NCBI RefSeq assembly: GCF_002870125.1
Contig: NZ_PNEO01000008.1
Coordinates: 157,916-221,915, forward strand
Length of the DNA: 64,000 nucleotides
Direction: 5' to 3'
Source of the DNA: Burkholderia sp. WAC0059
Lineage (GTDB): Bacteria; Pseudomonadota; Gammaproteobacteria; Burkholderiales; Burkholderiaceae
Below, piece after piece: positions 18,478-26,663 of this stretch; within the stretch, counting starts at the first letter, position 1, and the number at the start of each line of letters is the position of its first letter. A model generated the notes under the pieces. The model was not told where the DNA came from. It searched no databases and saw only the letters and a list, made by a program, of their open reading frames with translations. The position numbers were made by a program, and so were the translations under genes.

Positions 18478-19703
18478 TGGCGCTCACGGACGTCAAGATC
18501 AAGAACGCGAAGTACAACCCGGATGGCAAGGGCAACCGGCTGACGGACGGCGATCGCATGTACCTTCAGCTCGAGAAATCCGGGGCGAAGTACTGGCGCA
18601 TGAACTACCGCTTTGCCGGTAAGGACAAGACGCTGGCGCTGGGCGTCTATCCGGATGTGCCGCTGGCGAAGGCGCGCGAGAAGCGAGATGACGCACGCAG
18701 ACTGCTGGCGGACGGCCTGGACCCGGGCGCCGAGAAGCAGGCGCGCAAGCGCGCCGAGAAGACGGCTGCGCTCAATACTTTCGAAGCCGTCGCCCTCGAT
18801 TGGCTCGGTACGTGGGGCAAAGGTGTCACAGCCGCCAGCCTCACGAAGAAGACCAATCTGTTCGAAAACGACGTGTTTCCGAGGCTCGGCCGACGCCCTG
18901 TCGACAAGATTGAGGCGCCCGAGATCATCGAGGTGCTGCAGGCAGTCGATGCGCGCGGCGTCCGTTACACGGCCAACCGGCTCGGCGGCGACATCGCCCG
19001 CGTGTTCAAGCGCGCGGTGCAACTCGGGCTGCGCAAGGACAACCCGGCGCGTGAACTGCAGGGCGTCATCCCGCCCGCCGAACAGAAGCATCACGCTGCG
19101 ATTACCGATCCAGTACAGGTCGGCGCGCTGCTGCGTACCTTCGACGGCTTTACCGGCACGTTTCCCGTGCAGTGCGCGCTCAAGCTGGCGCCGATGCTAT
19201 TCGTGCGGCCCGGCGAGTTGCGTAAGGCAGAGTGGTCGCAATTCGACCTGGACCGCACGGAGTGGCGCTACGTCGCGACGAAGACGAAGACCGATCATAT
19301 CGTTCCGCTTCCGCGCCAGGCGGTCGCCATCCTGCGCGAGCTGTTCGGGCTGACCGGTCACTACCGCTACCTGTTCCCGGGCGCCCAGGACCGGCAGCGC
19401 CCCATGTCCGAAAACACGATCAACGCGGCGCTTCGCCGGCTCGGGTTCGACACGCAGAACGAGATTACCGGCCACGGCTTCCGGGCCATGGCGCGCACGA
19501 TCCTCAGCGAAGACGAGGCGCTGCTGTTCGATCCGGAGTACATCGAACGCCAATTGGCCCACAAGACGAAGACGGCCAACGGCGAAGCGTATGACCGGGC
19601 AAAGTACCTCAAACAGCGTCGGGAGATGATGCAGAAGTGGGCGGATTACCTCGACCAGCTCAAGGCCGGCGCACAGGTGATTCCGCTCGGGAAGGCTGGC
19701 TAG
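18477..19703 (+). CDS. P4-type tyrosine integrase
   Basis: This 408-residue site-specific recombinase starts with the DUF4102 domain (LTDVKIKNAK..., about residues 1-95), then a core-binding domain and the catalytic domain. Catalytic residues are visible: Arg in FVRPGEL (about 243), His-x-x-Arg in HGFRAMA (about 333-336), His in QLAHKT and the likely nucleophile Tyr in GEAYDRA (about 372). Translation begins at GTG with a CAGGAG site upstream. It sits next to attL facing inward and is the likely driver of integration into the tRNA-Leu gene. Confidence 0.93.
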   Translation: MALTDVKIKNAKYNPDGKGNRLTDGDRMYLQLEKSGAKYWRMNYRFAGKDKTLALGVYPDVPLAKAREKRDDARRLLADGLDPGAEKQARKRAEKTAALNTFEAVALDWLGTWGKGVTAASLTKKTNLFENDVFPRLGRRPVDKIEAPEIIEVLQAVDARGVRYTANRLGGDIARVFKRAVQLGLRKDNPARELQGVIPPAEQKHHAAITDPVQVGALLRTFDGFTGTFPVQCALKLAPMLFVRPGELRKAEWSQFDLDRTEWRYVATKTKTDHIVPLPRQAVAILRELFGLTGHYRYLFPGAQDRQRPMSENTINAALRRLGFDTQNEITGHGFRAMARTILSEDEALLFDPEYIERQLAHKTKTANGEAYDRAKYLKQRREMMQKWADYLDQLKAGAQVIPLGKAG

Positions 19704-19809
19704 ACGATTGCATGACCGCCGCCTGACGGTATCGGGCAAAGCGGCAGGAACGATGCTCCAACATCGAACCCGCCTGACCACAACACGGCCTTTGATGGAG
19801 GTCCGTACC

Positions 19810-19980
19810 ATGGCTGTCGTCCATTTTACCGGGCAGCAATGCCCGCCCCTTGAAATCATTCGTGCGGCACTGCGAGCCGCAGCACATGCGCCGTCCGACC
19901 GCGATGCGCTCGACGTGGCAGGCGAAGCACTCCGGCAGCTTGCCGAGCTAGTCCGCGTGGAGGTGCGCCATGGCTCATAA
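19810..19980 (+). CDS. Small hypothetical protein
   Basis: The 56-residue product (MAVVHFTGQQ...) is not recognised. A GGAGG site lies eight bases before its ATG, and its end overlaps the next gene by 11 bp, so it is probably real and translated with it. It is mostly helical by eye with no membrane segment. Confidence 0.55.
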   Translation: MAVVHFTGQQCPPLEIIRAALRAAAHAPSDRDALDVAGEALRQLAELVRVEVRHGS

Positions 19981-20323
19981 AGAAGCTGACGCATCAGCAC
20001 TGCTGGAATTCTTCCTTGGGCGGTTCGACCTGAAGAAGGCAACGAACGCCGAGTTGTCGTTTCTGGCGACTGCGTCCGAGCAAGCTTCCCACGCTGCCTC
20101 CCGACTCGGAGAGCTGGTGCGCGGCCTCGGGGGTCTCATCGATGATGATCAGAACCGCAATTCGGGCGCCTCGCTTCCAAGCAACGAAGTGTCCGGTTTG
20201 CTGCGGAGTATCGCCGGCGAGCTGGAAACTATTGCGCAGATGGCCTTTATCGGTAGCGAGACCTCCTTCGTACTCGGTGAACGTCGTAACGGAATGCTCC
20301 ACGAGGGAGAGAGTCATGCGTAG
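19970..20323 (+). CDS. Hypothetical protein of the integrative element
   Basis: The 117-residue acidic, mainly helical protein is not recognised. It overlaps both neighbours (upstream by 11 bp, downstream by 8 bp), indicating a small translationally coupled operon with the genes at 19810 and 20316. No metal-binding or catalytic motif is visible. Confidence 0.65.
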   Translation: MAHKEADASALLEFFLGRFDLKKATNAELSFLATASEQASHAASRLGELVRGLGGLIDDDQNRNSGASLPSNEVSGLLRSIAGELETIAQMAFIGSETSFVLGERRNGMLHEGESHA

Positions 20324-20693
20324 CATCAACCCGAAATCAAAGCCGGACTATCACGCTCCCAATTTCCGAGGGAAGTTGATGCAGGACGGCTGGACTATGC
20401 CGGACAGCCCCGAACATGCCATGGTTGAATCCAGAAGCCTCGCGGAGGTCCAGCGTGCCGCCAGCGCGATTACCACCATCTCGATGTTGCTGAGAAACTC
20501 ACTGGGCGAGCCTGAGGGAACTGGGACGGGGCCGCTTGGCCGTGACGCGCACTACGGGTTGCTCGACGCCCTGCAGATCATCGGCAAATACCTCCACGAA
20601 GTCGGCGAGCAGATGAGCGAAATATCGGGTCTTTTTCGCGAGTGCGAAAGACCCCGTGCCGCACCGGCGCCCAAAAGTGACCAAGCTGCCTAA
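20316..20693 (+). CDS. Hypothetical protein of the integrative element
   Basis: The 125-residue product starts at the ATG inside the end of the preceding gene, behind a GAGGGAGAGAG ribosome site. It shares with its upstream neighbour a helical, Leu/Ile-rich C-terminal half with evenly spaced hydrophobics, so the two may interact or be distant paralogues. Function unknown. Confidence 0.65.
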   Translation: MRSINPKSKPDYHAPNFRGKLMQDGWTMPDSPEHAMVESRSLAEVQRAASAITTISMLLRNSLGEPEGTGTGPLGRDAHYGLLDALQIIGKYLHEVGEQMSEISGLFRECERPRAAPAPKSDQAA

Positions 20694-20703
20694 CCCACCA
20701 ACC

Positions 20704-20727
20704 GCGGCCGCCGGAAAAGCGGCCGCT
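20704..20727. repeat. Perfect hairpin GCGGCCGC
   Basis: GCGGCCGC is repeated in inverted (self-complementary) form around CGGAAAA, followed by TTCCTATTT. It lies 10 bp after the stop of the gene ending at 20693 and could be a weak terminator or attenuator. The open frame of the next gene runs through it, so translation from a further-upstream start is not excluded. Confidence 0.5.
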
Positions 20728-20745
20728 TCCTATTTGGGGCGCGTC

Positions 20746-21213
20746 ATGAGAACCGAGCGCTATGAAACACGGGATCGTGCATACGGCGCCTGGCATCGTG
20801 CGCAGTCGATCGGCCGTTACCTCTGCCGCGATCAGGCAGAATCCCTAACGATGGTCGACCTCGACGCGGTGCTGTTCACCGAGTACGACCACCACGAGAA
20901 GTTGCCGCTGGCGCTGATCGAAGTCGCACGTGATATCGGTCAGGAGAAGCCTGCCGGCGTCATGCAGCATCTCGCGCGGCTCGCGGGCGTTCCCGCCTAC
21001 GTGGCGCTCTACACCGCGGCGCCGGCCGCCAATCCAGCCAATCCAAACTGGCCCGACATCGAGCGCTTCCGCGTCCGGCGCATGTGGCCTCGGCCGGAAG
21101 CCGGCTGGCGTGTACTGACGCCCGGGCAATGGGCCCGCGCGCTGGTCCAGATTCGTGGGTGGCAGTTGAAGCGGTTTGAGGTGCAAGCCGCGGCAAACGA
21201 CGATCGATTCTAG
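20746..21213 (+). CDS. Hypothetical protein of the integrative element
   Basis: The 155-residue product starts MRTERYETRDRAYGAWHRAQS. It is not recognised. The open frame continues upstream to an ATG at 20656, which overlaps the previous gene; the downstream ATG is preferred because the hairpin lies between them. The protein has an even hydrophobic pattern, several Trp residues and no signal peptide. Confidence 0.6.
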   Translation: MRTERYETRDRAYGAWHRAQSIGRYLCRDQAESLTMVDLDAVLFTEYDHHEKLPLALIEVARDIGQEKPAGVMQHLARLAGVPAYVALYTAAPAANPANPNWPDIERFRVRRMWPRPEAGWRVLTPGQWARALVQIRGWQLKRFEVQAAANDDRF

Positions 21214-21342
21214 CCCGCGTGCCCGGCTATTCGGTGCGATCATGCAGTTTGCTCCCGCCTACGTCGACGGGCGGAAAAGCCGGACACCTTCACCGGCCCG
21301 GCGGGGGCTCCTGACCGAGGGTTTGCGCACGAAGGGCGCGAC

Positions 21343-22581
21343 ATGCATAAACAAGAAAATCCGCAAGGAAAATATGTCACCTTTTCCAGCGCTCTGGAAT
21401 TGGTGGCTTCCATGTCGGGGCAATCACTGATCGAAGCTGATCTTCTGTGTGCCTTCGAAAATCGCCACTGGCCTGTTTATTGGCAAGTGCTCCAAGGCGT
21501 CAAGGCATGGCGTGCGCCCGGCCTTGATGATATGAGTGCAGGGTTGAAGTTAGTCCCATTGGACGAAGGGTTATATGAGCTAACTCCTCCTGGCGTCGTA
21601 GCTGCCCAGATCGAAGATCCGGTGATCTTGCCGGCAGTTGAAGATCCGTTGAGTGATGAAACGGTTGTTGACGAGGACGATTCTCTTTTGTTTGTGGACT
21701 CGGGAGTGTTTTTGCATCCAGTAGACCAGGATGAGAATGGTTTATTTTGGGTTGTCGATTTCGACTATTGGCCACGCATAGAGGATTTACGCCTCCGAGA
21801 CGAGGATCTGAAGTCTATCGTTAACGAGATGCGTGATCTCGCATTGGTCGACTGCTCGGTTGCCCAATGGGACAAGCTGGATGCCGCCAAGCGCAAGCAT
21901 ATCAGCTCGAATATCTCAGCTACCAAGCGCATGATTGCATCTATTGCCCCCCAGAAATCCGAACGGCGCGCTCAAGGGTTTTACACCATCAATGAGGCCG
22001 CAGAGACGATCTGGGGCAATGACCAAGGGAAGGTCCGGGAGTTGGAGGGGAGGCTTTCTGCGTCGGCTAAAGCAGGTGATCTGCCGATGTTCTGGCCCGA
22101 TAGCAGCTCTGCCGGTCGTCTCCGTTACGGGTATACCAACAAGAGGCCTGTACGAACCTTCTACGAAGTGGCCCGCTGGTGTGACCTGAATGACTGGCTG
22201 ACGAAGAATGAGCCGGAAATCAGATATGTATTTCCGCGACCCGAGGAGCTCGATGTGTCCCCACAGCCGGCCTTATCGTCTGGAAAGGTGGCGGGCGATG
22301 TCTATCCGGAGCCCCCGGCCGCTAAGCAGTCTGCGGTTCGGACCGCGCACCGTCGCGATAGCCCGATGCGCGCCTTGGTCCGTAAAGCCAAAACTGAGGC
22401 CGACGAGCCGGAAAACGCCCAGTCGGCATGGAATGCATTTGTTGAAATGGCAAAAAAATCGTCTCCTCCAAATCCGATGATGGGTTATGTGGAGGGCGAA
22501 GGCGTCAAATGGCAGGCAGAGAATGGCACCGTCAAAATCATGGAAAATAGGGTATTTGTTCGGCGATTCAATAATCTCTAA
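21343..22581 (+). CDS. Large unknown cargo protein, A+T-richer, UUA-rich
   Basis: The 412-residue product is not recognised. Residues 1-60 (SALELVASMSGQSLIEADLL...) look like a compact helical domain, residues 95-150 are very acidic, and the C-terminal third is Pro/Lys-rich. There is no signal peptide or membrane segment. The gene uses many A/T-ending codons, including at least five UUA codons (21550, 21571 and others) that are rare in the flanking genes, a sign of foreign origin. It sits alone between the small-gene block and alpA, where satellites and prophages usually carry accessory or defence genes. Confidence 0.75.
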   Translation: MHKQENPQGKYVTFSSALELVASMSGQSLIEADLLCAFENRHWPVYWQVLQGVKAWRAPGLDDMSAGLKLVPLDEGLYELTPPGVVAAQIEDPVILPAVEDPLSDETVVDEDDSLLFVDSGVFLHPVDQDENGLFWVVDFDYWPRIEDLRLRDEDLKSIVNEMRDLALVDCSVAQWDKLDAAKRKHISSNISATKRMIASIAPQKSERRAQGFYTINEAAETIWGNDQGKVRELEGRLSASAKAGDLPMFWPDSSSAGRLRYGYTNKRPVRTFYEVARWCDLNDWLTKNEPEIRYVFPRPEELDVSPQPALSSGKVAGDVYPEPPAAKQSAVRTAHRRDSPMRALVRKAKTEADEPENAQSAWNAFVEMAKKSSPPNPMMGYVEGEGVKWQAENGTVKIMENRVFVRRFNNL

Positions 22582-22595
22582 CAGGCGTGCCGCAG

Positions 22596-22633
22596 GTTAG
22601 CGCGAGTTAAGAACCACTAATACACGTTAGCGC
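22596..22633. repeat. Two GTTAGCGC direct repeats 30 bp apart
   Basis: GTTAGCGC occurs at 22596-22603 and 22626-22633, in the non-coding gap before alpA. The spacing of 30 bp is close to three helical turns, as expected for paired protein-binding sites such as Cox/AlpA or iteron-like sites. Confidence 0.45.
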
Positions 22634-22678
22634 ACATTTCCTAGCCTTCGCACTGACGAAGTACCACCATCCGACAAA

Positions 22679-22700
22679 CAAAGATGCGTTCGCATCTTTG
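22679..22700. promoter_or_regulatory. Perfect palindrome upstream of alpA
   Basis: CAAAGATGCG and CGCATCTTTG flank two T residues, a perfect 22-bp inverted repeat 25 bp before the alpA start. It may be an operator for the element's regulator or an RNA hairpin in the alpA leader. Confidence 0.6.
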
Positions 22701-22725
22701 GAGACTTCCTAATTGGAGAAAGTCA

Positions 22726-22938
22726 ATGTCCGTGGTGAAAAATAAAGGGCTTCGCCCCGCCCAAGCTGCCGAGAAACTCGGGATCGGCCTTTCAACCTTG
22801 TGGGCCCGCGCCAAACACGAAGCTGACTTCCCTCGCCCAGTCAAGCTCGGTAGCCGGACGACTGTGTTCCTCGAAAGCGAGCTTGACGCATGGTTGAGCA
22901 AGCGTGCCGCGCAGTCTCGCGGCACGGTCACGGCATAA
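22726..22938 (+). CDS. AlpA family excisionase/regulator
   Basis: The 70-residue protein has the AlpA/MerR-like winged helix: LRPAQAAEKLGIGLSTLWARAKHE with the following FPRPVKLGSRTTVFLESELDAWL, typical of AlpA-type activators of P4-like integrases. A GGAGAA site lies seven bases before the ATG. It probably controls excision and early genes of the element and may bind the palindrome upstream. Confidence 0.85.
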   Translation: MSVVKNKGLRPAQAAEKLGIGLSTLWARAKHEADFPRPVKLGSRTTVFLESELDAWLSKRAAQSRGTVTA

Positions 22939-22946
22939 GGCTCGAC

Positions 22947-23720
22947 ATGCTTGCCAATTGCAGCGAACTCGCTGGTGACGCACTCGTGAGTGTGCGAGGC
23001 GATATCCTTATCGTGAGCACCCTGGCAGTCGCACGAGTATTTGACCGTAACCACCGCGACGTTCTTCGTACGATCGATGGTCTGCTGGCGGACGGAACTC
23101 TCAACGCGCGCAACGTTGCGCGCGTTGATTACGTCGACGCCAAGGGCGAGAAGCGCCGCATGTTCGAGTTGGACGAGCGAGCAGCGTGGATCGCCGCACC
23201 GTTCATCGGTGGCCGCGAGTCCCGCGCCGCACAGGTGCGTCTGGTAGATGCGTTTCTCGCGCTGCGCGGGCAGCGAGACGAGTCGCCGCAACATGCCGCA
23301 CTTCCTTCTCCGTCACCCGAGCTGATGCAAACGATGATCGAGCTCGCGAAATCGAATGCGCAGTTGGCTAGCGCTGTGCAGGCTCAGGCCCAAAAGGCTG
23401 AAGCTTTCGACCAGTTCGCGGCAGCCGACGGCTCGATGTCGATGACTCAAGCGGCGAAGTCGCTTGGCATAGCCCCGCATACCCTGATCGACTGGCTGCA
23501 GCGCAACGCGTGGATTTACCGCCCGAACGGGAAGCGCCTCGCCGCCTACGAGATCAAGATCATGGATGGCCTGCTGGTGCATTGCACGTATATGGCCGAG
23601 CTTCGCGATGGCTCGCGCCGGCTCGTTTCCAATGTCCACGTCACGGCGCGCGGGCTGACTGTGCTGGCCGCGCATGTTGCTGCTGGTGCGATTCCGACGC
23701 GACAGGGTTTGGGGAGGTAA
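22947..23720 (+). CDS. Phage Rha/KilAC antirepressor-like protein
   Basis: The 257-residue product joins two phage regulatory domains: an N-terminal Rha-type domain (about 10-100; VARVFDRNHRDVLRTIDGL) and a C-terminal KilAC/ANT DNA-binding domain (about 150-250; MSMTQAAKSLGIAPHTLIDWL then a wing). Such proteins relieve repression or block superinfecting phages. It starts eight bases after alpA and precedes the replication gene, so the three form the early operon. Confidence 0.85.
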   Translation: MLANCSELAGDALVSVRGDILIVSTLAVARVFDRNHRDVLRTIDGLLADGTLNARNVARVDYVDAKGEKRRMFELDERAAWIAAPFIGGRESRAAQVRLVDAFLALRGQRDESPQHAALPSPSPELMQTMIELAKSNAQLASAVQAQAQKAEAFDQFAAADGSMSMTQAAKSLGIAPHTLIDWLQRNAWIYRPNGKRLAAYEIKIMDGLLVHCTYMAELRDGSRRLVSNVHVTARGLTVLAAHVAAGAIPTRQGLGR

Positions 23721-23722
23721 CC

Positions 23723-24685
23723 ATGGCGGTTCACCTTTTCGATACCGACGATGTGCCGGAACATGGCCTGATCGGCGCGATCCTGCTGTACAACCTGCGG
23801 TTCTGGATATTCAACAATCAGGCCAACGGCAAAAATTTCATCGATGGCCGCACGTGGACGTTCAACAGCGCGCAAGCCTACAAAAAGCAGTTTCCCTACC
23901 TCAGCGAGGACCAGATTCAGCGCAACCTCCGCAAGCTGATCGACAGCGGGGTATTGCTCCGCCGCAGCAATCCGGACGATGGGCGCGATCGCACAGGCTG
24001 GTATGCGCTCGTCGATGAGGCTCGGCAATTGGCAGCGATGCCCCAGGCCTCCGAGTTGCATTCCGCAAAATCGCGGGATGACTATATAAGTACAGATGTA
24101 AACACAGATATTTTTTCTCCTGCGCGCGCTTCGCGCTTGCCCGAAGACTGGGCTTTGCCGAGAGCATGGGGCGAATGGGCGCTCACCGAAACGCAACAGT
24201 TCGCCAGCACGTTGAAAAACTGGGCTGGCGGTGCCTGGACGCCCGAGCACATGCGCTTCGAGGCGGACAAATTTCGCGATTACTGGCACGGGAAGTCCGG
24301 CAAGGACGCAGCGAAAACCGACTGGCTCGCGACATGGCGCAACTGGGTACGAAACGCTGGGCCGCTGCGTGCTGCAGCCGCAGGCAAGACTGGCGGTGCA
24401 TGGCGCGCATCCGATGATGCGGCGCTGGCGAAGGCGAACGAGCTCGGCGTGGGCACGGCATGGCCGAACGAGAGCCGTGACGCATGGCACGCGCGCATCC
24501 AGACAGCGATCGACAACGGTGGTTCACCTTCCGCCTCGCTCGCACCGGCCGTACCAGCGCCTGTCGAGCGGCCGGACGATGGGCCGCGCAAACCAATGCC
24601 CGATGACATGCGGCAGGCGCTGCGTAATGCATTGAAGCCCCGGGATGGATCTCAGTCGCTGGAGGGCGCCGCCGCATGTGCATAG
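23723..24685 (+). CDS. DnaT/DnaD-like replication protein
   Basis: The 320-residue protein has an N-terminal winged-helix region (about 10-85; EDQIQRNLRKLIDSGVLLRR) and a C-terminal DnaT-like DNA-binding motif (about 185-215; FRDYWHGKSGKDAAKTDW, TWRNWVRN), followed by an Ala/Pro-rich tail. This is the layout of phage replisome organisers that load the host helicase. A GGGGAGG site lies six bases before the ATG, three bases after the Rha gene. The identity as a helicase loader is inference from the motif. Confidence 0.7.
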   Translation: MAVHLFDTDDVPEHGLIGAILLYNLRFWIFNNQANGKNFIDGRTWTFNSAQAYKKQFPYLSEDQIQRNLRKLIDSGVLLRRSNPDDGRDRTGWYALVDEARQLAAMPQASELHSAKSRDDYISTDVNTDIFSPARASRLPEDWALPRAWGEWALTETQQFASTLKNWAGGAWTPEHMRFEADKFRDYWHGKSGKDAAKTDWLATWRNWVRNAGPLRAAAAGKTGGAWRASDDAALAKANELGVGTAWPNESRDAWHARIQTAIDNGGSPSASLAPAVPAPVERPDDGPRKPMPDDMRQALRNALKPRDGSQSLEGAAACA

Positions 24686-24767
24686 AGCCTGCTTTCCGGC
24701 ACACGATTTTCGCTATCCTTGCCGAAGAGAAAATTGCCGCGAAGCGGCGCGCATGGGGAGCGAGAGC

Positions 24768-25331
24768 ATGAGGATCATTCACGAACCGTCCGATGATGCG
24801 ATTCTCCGCGGTTGGGTCTATTTCCGTGAGTGGCGTGGCAGCCGCAATGCGCTGCTGCTTCTTGACGCACTGGACAGTCTTGCGGCGGCCGAGCGGTTGT
24901 GGATAACCGATCGAGGCAGGCGGCCTGGCATGCGCAGGGAGTGGCAGGTGCTGCGCCGGTGTGTAACGCTCGGTATCTTAAGAGTTCGAGAAAAGTTGCT
25001 CGAAGCGCAGACTCCTGCGGCAACCGAGCGCGCGCTGCATTCGCGTGGTAGGCGAGCGACATTGGCGCGGAAGGATCTGTTGACCAGCCGTGCTGTCGCC
25101 GTCGCGCTGTCGGGTTCGTCGATCGAAGGTGCAGCAAAGATACTCGAGGAATGGGGGATGCCTCGTAGCCGGGCTTATCTGAAGAAAAAGGCATCGGAGC
25201 TCGGTTTCACGAAACGGAAGACTGCTGCCAAAAAGACAGCGAGGGCTCGGCGGCAACTGCCCTCTGGGGCTCGGTGGAAAATCGCAGAAACCGGAGCCAG
25301 CAGGCGGCGCGTGAGCGGCGGTAATTACTGA
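24768..25331 (+). CDS. Hypothetical phage-type protein
   Basis: The 187-residue basic protein is not recognised. It begins MRIIHEPSDDAILRGWVYFREW behind a GGGAG site and ends in a strongly Lys/Arg-rich tail suggesting nucleic-acid binding. A possible helix-turn-helix lies around residues 115-150 (AVALSGSSIEGAAKILEEW). It follows the replication gene and could be a late-gene regulator or recombination protein. Confidence 0.6.
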   Translation: MRIIHEPSDDAILRGWVYFREWRGSRNALLLLDALDSLAAAERLWITDRGRRPGMRREWQVLRRCVTLGILRVREKLLEAQTPAATERALHSRGRRATLARKDLLTSRAVAVALSGSSIEGAAKILEEWGMPRSRAYLKKKASELGFTKRKTAAKKTARARRQLPSGARWKIAETGASRRRVSGGNY

Positions 25332-25398
25332 ATCTCACGGAGTTCAGGTAACTTCAGATTCGCGCGATGATTGGTCAGTTTGATCAATTGGAGCGATC

Positions 25399-25629
25399 GT
25401 GCAGCCTTTCGCAGTTGCCCTCGGCGCTGAGCTCGCGGAGCATTTCAGTCACCAGTCGGCCAATTCCCGGGTCGGCATCAATGCCGTTGCTGACCTTCTC
25501 AAGGTCAGCCCCGTAACCGTCAGACGGCGAGTCCGGGCAGGCATTCTTCCTCTACCTCTGCGTGAAGGCTGCGCTCTCAAGTGGCGCATTGCTGATCTGC
25601 AGCAATTCCTCAAAAAGGGTGAGTCGTGA
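25399..25629 (+). CDS. Small excisionase-like DNA-binding protein
   Basis: The 76-residue product contains a MerR-type helix-turn-helix, GINAVADLLKVSPVTVRRRV, with a short wing, KWRIADLQQFL. It starts at GTG with a GGAG site six bases upstream and overlaps the next gene by four bases (GTGA). It may regulate or chaperone the gene block that follows. Confidence 0.7.
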   Translation: MQPFAVALGAELAEHFSHQSANSRVGINAVADLLKVSPVTVRRRVRAGILPLPLREGCALKWRIADLQQFLKKGES

Positions 25630-26048
25630 ACGATTCGATTCGCGCGGCGATCGCGCGTGAGCGTGAGCGCATCGCCCAAATTCTTGCTTGTGGCATACGC
25701 GTTGGCCATATCGTCCAGGCCGCCTCATTGGCGTGCGACACCGACTTGGATGTAGTCGCTGCACGTCGCGTTCTGATCAAGTCCGGCGAGTACGGGTCAA
25801 CGGAGAGTGATGCCGCGGAAAACGACGAGCGAAATGCGGACAAATTCGACGGCGAAAATCGAAAGACCGTCGACTGGATCGACAAGACCGACGAAGAACG
25901 GAAGTCGCTGGCAGACAAAATCATCGAGATCGGCGAGGCGACTTTCGGTGCGCGCGCCGGCACGTTCCAGCCGGGCGCGAGCACGCAACAATCCTCTTCG
26001 GGACGCGTGATTAGGTTCGATGGGACCCGAGCGCGAGGCAGATCATGA
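25626..26048 (+). CDS. Small protein with phage protease C-terminal-like domain (copy 1)
   Basis: The 140-residue protein begins with RERERIAQILACGIRVG followed by LACDTDLDVVAARRVL. This pattern resembles, from memory, the ERxRIxxI...LAxxTDxxxxxAxxVL segment at the C-terminus of phage head-maturation (S49/ClpP-like) proteases, the part that acts as scaffold. No protease catalytic domain is present. GTG start overlapping the preceding stop; ATGA overlap with the next gene. The downstream gene carries a second copy of the domain. Confidence 0.6.
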   Translation: MNDSIRAAIARERERIAQILACGIRVGHIVQAASLACDTDLDVVAARRVLIKSGEYGSTESDAAENDERNADKFDGENRKTVDWIDKTDEERKSLADKIIEIGEATFGARAGTFQPGASTQQSSSGRVIRFDGTRARGRS

Positions 26049-26647
26049 AATCTCTCATCGCGAAAAACGTTTCGTCGAGGTTCTGGGGTTTTCTCGGCAT
26101 CGAGCCGAAAAACGTCACGCCCGCACGGCACGCCGGTTCCGGCGGCACGACATCTTCTACCATTGTGAGAAGACCGTTTGCGCAATCGATCCCGAGTCGG
26201 TCGTCTCCTGCAGTCGCCGCGATGGAAGCGCCGGCGCCGAAGCCTACTGCCCGTGCGACGGCACCTGTGCTTGCTGTGGAGCCCATTCGGACACCATGTC
26301 CCGATCACAGCGAGACCGAGGCAGCAGTCAAACGCGAACGGATGCGAATCTCCTCCATCGTTGCTGAAGGTGCCGCGTTTGGAGCGCCCAGGTTAGCTGC
26401 GGCACTGGCACGAACTTCGGTCGATGCCGCAGCCGCGATTAACGTCATACGCGCTGCTGCGTGTGACGCGACCGAGGAAATGCAGCCCAGTCTGATGCCC
26501 GAGAGCCCGCGCGAATCACGTTTCGTCAGCACCATCGTTTCCAACCCCGGCGCGCTTGCCGATCGCATCGTCGCGGCTGGTGAATACGCCGCAACCGGCA
26601 AAGGTGGTCCATCAGTTGGTCCCGCTGTGCGTCGCAACGCTCAATAA
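26045..26647 (+). CDS. Small protein with phage protease C-terminal-like domain (copy 2)
   Basis: The 200-residue product has a basic N-terminus, an Ala/Pro linker and, at about residues 95-140, KRERMRISSIVAEGAAFG...LARTSVDAAAAINVI, which aligns with the domain of the preceding gene. Both therefore carry a stand-alone scaffold-like domain without a protease. It starts by ATGA overlap, so it is coupled to its neighbour. Confidence 0.6.
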   Translation: MKSLIAKNVSSRFWGFLGIEPKNVTPARHAGSGGTTSSTIVRRPFAQSIPSRSSPAVAAMEAPAPKPTARATAPVLAVEPIRTPCPDHSETEAAVKRERMRISSIVAEGAAFGAPRLAAALARTSVDAAAAINVIRAAACDATEEMQPSLMPESPRESRFVSTIVSNPGALADRIVAAGEYAATGKGGPSVGPAVRRNAQ

Positions 26648-26663
26648 ACCACCTGAGGATCTC

